Below, piece by piece: positions 55,123 to 60,335 of a stretch of DNA of 60,335 bases; position 1 is the stretch's first letter; every line of letters begins with the position of its first letter. A program made the position numbers and the translations under genes. The stretch covers positions 1 through 60,335 of the forward strand of contig CALAVE010000040.1 of NCBI GenBank assembly GCA_937892215.1, read 5' to 3'. Origin of the DNA: an uncultured Porphyromonadaceae bacterium. Lineage in GTDB: Bacteria; Bacteroidota; Bacteroidia; Bacteroidales; Muribaculaceae. The notes under the pieces are model-generated. The model searched no databases and was not told the DNA's origin. It worked only from the letters and a program-made list of their open reading frames with translations.

Positions 55123-55305
55123 CCCGATTCGGTCATTAGGATTTATGTCAGAACAGATTTTATTTTGGGAAGATTGCGAAGAGATTGTCGAAGGCATAGC
55201 GGGCTATGGCGAGACAATTTCTGAAGTAAGATGCCGAAAGAAAACTGTTATGGCATAAATAGACATTCTAAAACCGCCTTTTGTAGGCCTAATGACCGAT
55301 TCGGG
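55123..55305. repeat. 183-bp element bounded by 18-bp inverted repeats
   Basis: The left arm CCCGATTCGGTCATTAGG (55123-55140) and right arm CCTAATGACCGATTCGGG (55288-55305) are inverted copies with one mismatch. They enclose 147 bp with a 37-codon frame. The arms resemble the hairpin at 32284-32326. The rest of the 391-bp gap between the DKNYY gene and pepP holds the pepP promoter and nothing else I can support. Confidence 0.65.
55145..55258 (+). CDS. Possible 37-residue peptide inside the inverted-repeat element
   Basis: An ATG 5 nt after the left arm opens a 37-codon frame that starts MSEQILFWEDCEEIVE, is acidic at the N-terminal half and basic near the end (RCRKK), and stops at 55256-55258. 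No promoter of its own was seen and no family was recognised. The frame may be chance. Confidence 0.2.
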   Translation: MSEQILFWEDCEEIVEGIAGYGETISEVRCRKKTVMA

Positions 55306-55350
55306 TTTACCTTTCCGCACTTATCTCGCCATGAAAATTTGCGGAATGTT

Positions 55351-55381
55351 TTTGATTTGGAACTATTTTTCAGTAATTTTG
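55351..55381 (+). promoter_or_regulatory. Promoter of pepP
   Basis: TTTG (55351-55354) and TAATTTTG (55374-55381) with a 19-nt spacer match the consensus fully. Confidence 0.75.
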
Positions 55382-55444
55382 CGCTAATTAACGGGGTGCT
55401 TATTCGCACTACCACTTAGCATGCTATAAACCAACCGATTAATC

Positions 55445-55450
55445 AGGAGG
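55445..55450 (+). promoter_or_regulatory. Strong Shine-Dalgarno of pepP
   Basis: AGGAGG lies 8 nt before the ATG. This is a perfect anti-SD match, unusual in this window, where genes otherwise have AT-rich leaders. Confidence 0.65.
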
Positions 55451-55458
55451 AAACAAAT

Positions 55459-56859
55459 ATGTTCAGCAAAGAAACTTACATCAGCCGACGCGATGAACTG
55501 AAGCGCCGCGTGGGAAGCGGAATCATCGTGCTTTTCGGCAACAACGAGGCTCCGTGCAACTATCCGGCCAATGCCTACTACCCTTTCCGTCAGGACTCCT
55601 CGTTCCTTTACTTCTTTGGCCAACAGCGAGATGGTCTCGTAGGTGTTATTGATGCGGATAGTGGAACCGAGATTCTGATAGGCGATGACATCGACATCGA
55701 AGACATCGTGTGGTTCGGTTCTGTTGACAGCGTGCAATGCATGGCAGAGCAGGTGGGGGTCGCCAATTCCGCTCCTATGAGTCACCTCAAAGAGATTTGC
55801 GACCGAGCGACAGCGCGACAGCGCAAAATCCACTTCTTGCCGCCATATAGGCACGACATCATGATTCAGATTCACGACTTGCTGGGCATACATCCCAGTC
55901 AGCAACGCACTCTGGCTTCTATACCGCTGATTAATGCGGTGGTGGCGATGCGAAGCGTGAAATCGGCCGAAGAGATAGCAGAAATGGAGCGTGCGTGCGC
56001 CATCGGCTACAAGATGCACACCACTGCCATGCGCCTCATCAAGCCTGGTGTGACCGAGAAATACATCGGCGGACAAGTCAACGGCATAGCCGACTCTTTC
56101 GGTGCTAAAGTGAGTTTTGCCACAATCTTCTCACAACATGGCGAAATCATGCACGGTAATCCCAGTATGGCGCCTCTTGAGAGCGGACGTCTTGCCCTGT
56201 GTGATGCCGGTGCCGAGACACTCAACAACTACTGTTCCGACCACACGCGCACCATGCCGGTAAACGGACGATACACTCAGCGCCAACTCGACATCTACCG
56301 CATCGTGGAGGAATGTCACGACCTTGTGCTGTCCGTGGCTAAGCCCGGTGTGAAATATATGGATGTACACTTTGCCGTATGCCGGCTTATGACCGAGCGG
56401 CTGAAGGAACTGGGACTGATGCGCGGCGACACCGACGAAGCCGTGGCAGCCGGAGCGCACGCTATGTTCCTGCCTCACGGTCTGGGACACATGCTTGGAA
56501 TGGATGTGCACGACATGGAGGGACTGGGACAAATCCACGTGGGCTTTGACGAGGAGACACGCCCCAGACTGGACCAGTTCGGAACTAACGCCCTGCGCAT
56601 GGGCCGCCGACTGCAGGAGGGCTTTGTGGTTACCGATGAGCCTGGAATCTACTTTATCCCCGCGCTCATCGACGACTGGCGCAAGAGCGGTCACTGCAAG
56701 GAATTTCTCAACTTCGACCTGCTGGAGACCTATAAGGACTTCGGCGGAATACGCATCGAGGACGACTTGCTTATCACAGCAGATGGTAGCCGATTCCTGG
56801 GCGAACAGCGCATTCCCTATCATCCGAAGGATGTGGAGGACTTTATGGCACAAGGATAA
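55459..56859 (+). CDS. pepP: Xaa-Pro aminopeptidase (aminopeptidase P)
   Basis: This 466-residue cytoplasmic metallopeptidase removes an N-terminal residue before proline. The N-terminal creatinase-like domain spans about 1-170; the pita-bread catalytic domain follows. Metal ligands are visible: Asp in LCDAGAE and in NYCSDHTRTMPV, His in PHGLGHMLGMDVHD, Glu in VTDEPGIY and Glu in GGIRIEDDLL. Length is typical of the long form with an aminopeptidase P N-terminal domain. It has a consensus promoter and a clear ribosome-binding site. Confidence 0.94.
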   Translation: MFSKETYISRRDELKRRVGSGIIVLFGNNEAPCNYPANAYYPFRQDSSFLYFFGQQRDGLVGVIDADSGTEILIGDDIDIEDIVWFGSVDSVQCMAEQVGVANSAPMSHLKEICDRATARQRKIHFLPPYRHDIMIQIHDLLGIHPSQQRTLASIPLINAVVAMRSVKSAEEIAEMERACAIGYKMHTTAMRLIKPGVTEKYIGGQVNGIADSFGAKVSFATIFSQHGEIMHGNPSMAPLESGRLALCDAGAETLNNYCSDHTRTMPVNGRYTQRQLDIYRIVEECHDLVLSVAKPGVKYMDVHFAVCRLMTERLKELGLMRGDTDEAVAAGAHAMFLPHGLGHMLGMDVHDMEGLGQIHVGFDEETRPRLDQFGTNALRMGRRLQEGFVVTDEPGIYFIPALIDDWRKSGHCKEFLNFDLLETYKDFGGIRIEDDLLITADGSRFLGEQRIPYHPKDVEDFMAQG

Positions 56860-56904
56860 TCGCAAATCTTTTTTTCAACACAACGACTTAACAATTACGC
56901 TATT

Positions 56905-57345
56905 ATGCTCACAAAGGAAATACAGATTCCCGCCCTCGACTCCATCGGCGAGGCAGCGGTGGAATTCATGAAACTGATGGGTGATTACACCGTTTTCGCA
57001 TTCTACGGCGAGATGGGTGCCGGCAAGACCACGTTTATTAATGCCCTGTGCCGTGCGCTGGGTGTGGAGAGCGACGTTACCAATTCTCCATCTTTCGCCA
57101 TTATTAACGAGTACCGAAGCGACACCACCGCCGAACTCATCTACCACTTCGACTGCTACCGACTTGAAAACGAACGTGAGGCCGAGGATCTGGGAGCCGA
57201 GGACTACTTCGACTGCGGAGCACTGTGCCTGATTGAGTGGCCGGAGCGTATCAAGAACCTGCTCCCCGACGACACCGTGCGGGTGGATGTAACCGTAAAC
57301 GAAGCCGACGATAGCCGTCTGCTGAAAATCACTTTCCCAGAATAA
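56905..57345 (+). CDS. tsaE: tRNA t6A biosynthesis ATPase TsaE
   Basis: This 146-residue P-loop protein has the Walker A motif GEMGAGKTTF (residues 35-44) and the family motifs SPSFAIINEY, YHFDCYRL and LIEWPER. TsaE works with TsaB and TsaD to make threonylcarbamoyladenosine at tRNA position 37. It is the first gene of a four-gene run with spacings of 6 bp, -4 bp and -11 bp. pepP ends 45 bp upstream. Confidence 0.94.
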   Translation: MLTKEIQIPALDSIGEAAVEFMKLMGDYTVFAFYGEMGAGKTTFINALCRALGVESDVTNSPSFAIINEYRSDTTAELIYHFDCYRLENEREAEDLGAEDYFDCGALCLIEWPERIKNLLPDDTVRVDVTVNEADDSRLLKITFPE

Positions 57346-57351
57346 GCGCCG

Positions 57352-58101
57352 ATGCCCCGTTATATACATCTCCGCGAAATCGCTTCCACCAACTCATATC
57401 TGAGTAAGGTCGCCTCCACATTGCCGACAGGCACGGTCATCTACACTTACCATCAGACGGCAGGGCGTGGACAGAAAGGCAACAGTTGGGAGTCGGAGCC
57501 GGAGAAGAATCTGTCGTTCTCATCGCTCTTCAAGGGTCTTCCCGTGTCGCCAGCCCATCAATTCGCTATCTGCGAAGCCGTAAGCGTGGCCATAGCCGAA
57601 GTCCTGGCCGAAGAGACCGATGGAATCAAAATAAAGTGGCCGAATGACATCTACCATCACGATGGCAAACTATGCGGCATCCTTATTGAGCACTCTCTCA
57701 TGGACTGTGCCATAGCCCACACCATTGTGGGCGTGGGTGTGAACGTGAATCAGACTCGCTTTGTCAGCGACGCACCCAACCCCGTGTCGCTCGCTGGCAT
57801 CACCGGCAGGGAGTACGACTTGGACACCATGCTACATCGCGTATGCGAGCGCATCGAAGCGAAATGCGCACGCCTGGGCGATGCCGAAGCAGAGGCCGGA
57901 ATCCACCGCCAATATCAGAACATGCTCTACCGGAACGATACGTTGCTCCACACCTACGAACTTCCCAACGGGGAACGTTTCCGGGCCAGTGTGAGCGATG
58001 TCCTCCCCGACGGCACGCTATGTCTCAGCACGCAGGACGGGACCGTAAGGCAGTTCAAGTTCAAGGAAGTTAAACATGTAATCAATGATATCACACTATG
58101 A
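57352..58101 (+). CDS. birA: Biotin--[acetyl-CoA-carboxylase] ligase
   Basis: This 249-residue group I biotin protein ligase lacks an N-terminal DNA-binding domain, so it should not repress transcription. Motifs: ASTNSYL near the start, AGRGQKGNSWES (biotinyl-AMP loop), KWPNDIYHHDGKLCGIL, and GVGVNVNQ. The C-terminal SH3-like part ends with FKEVKHV. The stop overlaps the next start (ATGA, 58098-58101). Confidence 0.93.
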   Translation: MPRYIHLREIASTNSYLSKVASTLPTGTVIYTYHQTAGRGQKGNSWESEPEKNLSFSSLFKGLPVSPAHQFAICEAVSVAIAEVLAEETDGIKIKWPNDIYHHDGKLCGILIEHSLMDCAIAHTIVGVGVNVNQTRFVSDAPNPVSLAGITGREYDLDTMLHRVCERIEAKCARLGDAEAEAGIHRQYQNMLYRNDTLLHTYELPNGERFRASVSDVLPDGTLCLSTQDGTVRQFKFKEVKHVINDITL

Positions 58102-58649
58102 GAATTGCAGTATATTGTTCGTCACGCGACGACTTACATAACGACTATGTGACTGTGGCGCAAGCACTGGGCGAGTGGATTGGCCACAACGGGCACACAT
58201 TGGTCTATGGCGGTGTCAAGGCCGGACTGATGCACACTGTGGCACAGGCCGTGAGCGACGGCGGGGGCCAGATAGTGGGAGTCGTACCTGAGCGGTTCGC
58301 TCACCGTGCCGACCCGCTGGTGCAGACTTGTATTTTCAGTACCGACCTGGGCGACCGCAAAACCATAATGATGGAACAAGCCAATGTGTTCGTGGTGTTG
58401 CCTGGCGGACTGGGCACCCTCGACGAATGGATTTCCACCCTTAGCCAACTCTCCGTAAGTCCCGACGATTCCCGCAAAATAATTGTGGTGAATGTGAACG
58501 GACTTTTCAATGAGACCATCGCGCAACTCAGCCAACTGGACCGGAGCAGTTTTGCCCGTGGCAAGAACATAACCCGCTCCGTGGTAGTAACAGACAAGAC
58601 ACAATTAATTAATGAACTTATAAACACAGCAACCGACTATGAAAAGTAA
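58098..58649 (+). CDS. LOG-family nucleotide hydrolase
   Basis: This 183-residue Rossmann-like protein of the TIGR00730/LOG family has the signature PGGLGTLDEW at about 97-106, upstream GGVKAGLMHTVA, and VVPERF. Characterised members hydrolyse nucleoside 5'-monophosphates (for example cytokinin ribotides or AMP) to base and ribose-5-phosphate. The cytokinin name should not be taken to imply hormone production here. It overlaps both neighbours. Confidence 0.88.
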   Translation: MRIAVYCSSRDDLHNDYVTVAQALGEWIGHNGHTLVYGGVKAGLMHTVAQAVSDGGGQIVGVVPERFAHRADPLVQTCIFSTDLGDRKTIMMEQANVFVVLPGGLGTLDEWISTLSQLSVSPDDSRKIIVVNVNGLFNETIAQLSQLDRSSFARGKNITRSVVVTDKTQLINELINTATDYEK

Positions 58650-59190
58650 GATTTATACACTCACCGGCGACAACGGAACCACTTCGCTGGTGGGCGGAAA
58701 ACGCGTAAGCAAGGACAACATTCGCGTTGAAGCCTACGGAACAATCGACGAACTCAACGCCTACATGGGACTGCTGGGACACAACTCCAAGTTGGACCAC
58801 CCGGGAATGCACCAGCTGGTGCGCAAAGTGCAGAACAAACTCTTCTGCATTGGCGCATACCTCGCCACCGAAGGCGCGGCTCAGCTCAGCGGCATCACCG
58901 AAGCCGACGTGAAAGAACTGGAAACACGCATCGACGAACTCGATGAACACCTGCCCCCCATGCGCGGATTCATCCTGCCCGGCGGAAGCCGACTCTCTGC
59001 TCTGTGCGACATCTGCCGCACAATCACACGCCGAGCCGAGCGCCGCGTAGTAGCCCTCAGCCATGAGGCCGAGGTGAACCCGCTGGTGCTTCATTACCTG
59101 AACCGACTTAGCGATTTCTTCTTCGTTTTCGCTCGTTTCAACAACATTGAGAACCAATTTGAAGAAATTTATTGGGATAAAGATTGCTAA
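58639..59190 (+). CDS. PduO-type cob(I)alamin adenosyltransferase
   Basis: This 183-residue enzyme transfers the adenosyl group of ATP to cob(I)alamin, making coenzyme B12. The N-terminal ATP-binding motif TGDNGTTSLVGGKRV (about 9-23), the VEAYGTIDELNA block and the signature ITRRAERRVVAL are all present, with helical-bundle composition. The start lies inside the end of the LOG gene (11-nt overlap). No cobalamin riboswitch was seen, so it depends on the operon promoter. Confidence 0.93.
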   Translation: MKSKIYTLTGDNGTTSLVGGKRVSKDNIRVEAYGTIDELNAYMGLLGHNSKLDHPGMHQLVRKVQNKLFCIGAYLATEGAAQLSGITEADVKELETRIDELDEHLPPMRGFILPGGSRLSALCDICRTITRRAERRVVALSHEAEVNPLVLHYLNRLSDFFFVFARFNNIENQFEEIYWDKDC

Positions 59191-59213
59191 TATCAAAATA
59201 TATATTACTTTTG
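59183..59213 (+). promoter_or_regulatory. Promoter of the DUF2795-like gene
   Basis: TACTTTTG (59206-59213) is a perfect -7 box. ATTG (59183-59186) lies 19 nt upstream, overlapping the last codons of the adenosyltransferase. Confidence 0.6.
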
Positions 59214-59282
59214 CACCCGCTTAAACATTAGTAAGCACAAAACGAATCTACCGACAGATTAATTTTAAATCATTCTGGAACT

Positions 59283-59507
59283 ATGTATTGGACACTTGAA
59301 TTAGCAACTAAACTCGAAGACGCTCCATGGCCCGCAACCAAGGACGAACTTATAGACTACGCCATGCGAAGCGGCGCTCCAATGGAGGTGATTGAAAACC
59401 TTCAGGAAATTGAGGACGAGGGCGACACATACGAGTCCATTGAGGATATCTGGCCCGACTACCCCACTAACGACGACGACTTCTTCTTCAACGAGGATGA
59501 GTATTAG
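59283..59507 (+). CDS. DUF2795-like small acidic protein
   Basis: This 74-residue cytoplasmic protein opens with WTLELATKLEDAPWPATKDE and has a short helical core (LIDYAMRSGAPMEVIENLQ) plus a very acidic C terminus (NDDDFFFNEDEY). It resembles a DUF2795 group widely kept in Bacteroidota. The function is unknown. It has its own promoter and a strong terminator, so it is an isolated and probably well-expressed gene. Confidence 0.82.
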   Translation: MYWTLELATKLEDAPWPATKDELIDYAMRSGAPMEVIENLQEIEDEGDTYESIEDIWPDYPTNDDDFFFNEDEY

Positions 59508-59536
59508 CAGACTTTATTTGGTCTAAAACATTTAAT

Positions 59537-59584
59537 ACCAGCGAGATAGACAATTTTTATTTGTTTGTCTCGCTGGTGTTTTTA
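59537..59584 (+). terminator. Terminator of the DUF2795-like gene
   Basis: A 17-bp stem (ACCAGCGAGA at 59537-59546 with TCTCGCTGGT at 59568-59577, extended by seven inner pairs including two wobbles) has a 7-nt loop, followed by GTTTTTA. Confidence 0.85.
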
Positions 59585-59599
59585 TTTCTTTAGTGAAAG

Positions 59600-59905
59600 A
59601 TGTTCAAGTACACCCCTCTATACGCTAACGGCAAAGAGCCCGTCATTGAGGAGCAGGACGTGTACCGCATAGAGATTCCATACATTCCTACTTTACAGGG
59701 TAGTGATATTGATACTACCCAGAAAACTACCCAGAAAATACTGGAACAGATAAAATTGAATCCATATATCTCACGAGAAGAAGTTGCTGAGGTATGTGGT
59801 GTTACAACTGACGGAATTAAGTATAATATTCGCTAGCTCAGAGAGAGCGGAATAATTAAACGTGTTGGGCCAGACAAAGGTGGACATTGGGAGGTAATAA
59901 ATTGA
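59600..59905 (+). pseudogene. C-terminal fragment of an AlbA_2-type DNA-binding/regulatory protein
   Basis: The reading frame begins mid-protein-like with FKYTPLYANGKEPVIEEQ and DVYRIEIPYIPT, then TTQKTTQKILEQIKLNPYIS and a winged-helix segment REEVAEVCGVTTDGIKYNIR. A TAG stop at 59834-59836 interrupts it. The same frame continues with LRESGIIKRVGPDKGGHWEV to a TGA at 59903-59905, completing the usual end of this family. The N-terminal AlbA_2 ATPase-like domain is absent. It is both 5' truncated and interrupted, and begins about 15 bp after a terminator. Confidence 0.8.
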
Positions 59906-60225
59906 GAGGGAAGAAGTTTATAGATATTATTGCTGAAGTATTCAGGTATGGCCTTGACCCTACCGACGAAAAGCAACGCAGGATGGCTACTGCCTATCTG
60001 TTAGAGAAGGTGTCATGGACTGGTATGTCCGAGTTCAAAGCTGGTCTTACAGCACTTCGCACCAGGCAACTCTGTGATGCCATGACGGTCACCAAAGATT
60101 TGATGGCGAATCTACTCCTCGCCGCTGGTGGCAGAGGCGGTATCAGCACAGGCGGTGGTGGTTCCAGCAGTGAGCTTACCAACTGGGACGGCACGAAGAA
60201 AAAGACGGGCTGGGGATTAAGTTGA
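59902..60225 (+). CDS. Hypothetical ORF, start uncertain, possibly truncated
   Basis: About 107 residues from a TTG; no ATG lies near the start. The N-terminal two thirds are helical (FIDIIAEVFRYGLDPTDEKQ, TAYLLEKVSWTGMSEFKAG) and the rest is a Gly/Ser-rich tail ending in KKKTGWGLS. I do not recognise a family. Its start overlaps the stop of the neighbouring pseudogene, and both probably belong to the same degraded segment. Confidence 0.4.
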   Translation: MRGKKFIDIIAEVFRYGLDPTDEKQRRMATAYLLEKVSWTGMSEFKAGLTALRTRQLCDAMTVTKDLMANLLLAAGGRGGISTGGGGSSSELTNWDGTKKKTGWGLS

Positions 60226-60252
60226 CTGAAAATATGCTGGATGAATGTATTA

Positions 60253-60335
60253 TTATGTCCCGCCAGGTCCTCTACGTAGATTCTCCCTATATTTCATGGG
60301 CGATACTCCGAAATGCTCCTTGACGAAACGGCCAA
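60253..60335 (-). CDS. AraC-family transcriptional regulator, C-terminal end only
   Basis: The last 26 codons of a minus-strand gene run into the right edge of the window. They read GRFVKEHFGVSPMKYRENLR and a short tail, which is the second helix-turn-helix of AraC-type regulators (consensus F...F..G.SP..YR). The stop is at 60253-60255. The effector domain and target lie outside the window. Confidence 0.8.
   Translation of the reverse strand, partial: GRFVKEHFGVSPMKYRENLRRGPGGT

Noticed and set aside
58639..59190. Cobalamin riboswitch upstream of the adenosyltransferase
   Set aside because: The gene overlaps the preceding coding sequence by 11 nt, leaving no leader in which a riboswitch could form.
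1..60335. CRISPR array, rRNA operon, intact transposase, integrase or prophage
   Set aside because: I looked for regularly spaced repeats, rRNA signature stretches and recombinase motifs and saw none. The only mobile-like traces are the inverted-repeat element at 55123-55305 and the debris after 59586.

Overview
The window reads as a chromosomal segment of a gut-type Bacteroidales bacterium (phylum Bacteroidota), plausibly Muribaculaceae or Prevotellaceae. Evidence: promoters of the Bacteroidota type (TTTG near -33, TAnnTTTG near -7) in front of many genes; almost no Shine-Dalgarno sites; a PorV type IX secretion (T9SS) protein plus a giant exported protein with a T9SS type A tail; two GH97 glycosidases; a NigD-like lipoprotein; and small lineage families resembling DUF3256, DUF4250 and DUF2795. 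The family-level placement is inference.

Layout. 0.4-5.3 kb (+): deoD, porV, ispF and two paralogous membrane acyltransferases. 5.3-11.4 kb (-): xseB/xseA with a DUF3256-like gene, a Na+:alanine-type symporter, a voltage-gated-type K+ channel and rmuC. 11.7-16.2 kb (+): two tandem large lipoproteins of a DUF5722-like family with a probable clan GH-A-like catalytic pair. 16.3-22.4 kb (+): glgB, a long-chain acyl-CoA ligase, a tiny repeat-bearing lipoprotein, rnhB and an AI-2E-family permease. 22.4-25.4 kb (-): obg and a RluA-type pseudouridine synthase with a long coiled-coil extension. 25.6-28.3 kb (+): DUF4250-like protein, small membrane protein, xthA, manA and a hypothetical. 28.4-44.0 kb (-): surface/envelope block with a secreted protein, tRNA-Asp, a DUF3298-like lipoprotein, a second symporter, a BspA-type LRR protein and a 3359-residue multidomain T9SS cargo whose stop codon overlaps the LRR start. 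44.2-46.8 kb (+): ECF sigma factor, an anti-sigma factor fused to an outer-membrane beta-barrel (Dma-like) and a NigD-like lipoprotein. 47.0-53.2 kb (+): two GH97 enzymes, an alpha/beta-hydrolase and nagB. 53.3-59.5 kb (+): a Cys/His/Asn hydrolase candidate, a DKNYY lipoprotein, a small inverted-repeat-bounded element, pepP, then the tight tsaE-birA-LOG-ATR operon and a DUF2795-like gene. 59.6-60.3 kb: gene debris (AlbA_2-type fragment with an in-frame stop, an orphan ORF) and the 3' end of an AraC-family regulator.

How it fits together. Housekeeping genes (nucleotide salvage, isoprenoids, DNA/RNA maintenance, t6A and biotin modification) are interleaved with envelope and glycan genes. PorV links to the giant type A cargo as part of a T9SS. 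The sigma/Dma/NigD set is a transenvelope signalling cassette transcribed divergently from the giant cargo operon. The GH97 pair, esterase-like hydrolase, nagB, manA and glgB point to glycan scavenging and storage, but no SusC/SusD pair lies in the window.

The strongest leads are the sigma-Dma-NigD cassette with its divergent giant surface protein, the giant protein's unusual architecture, the paired DUF5722-like putative glycosidases, and a 183-bp inverted-repeat element whose terminal motif recurs as a hairpin 23 kb away. No CRISPR array, rRNA gene, intact insertion sequence or prophage was seen.
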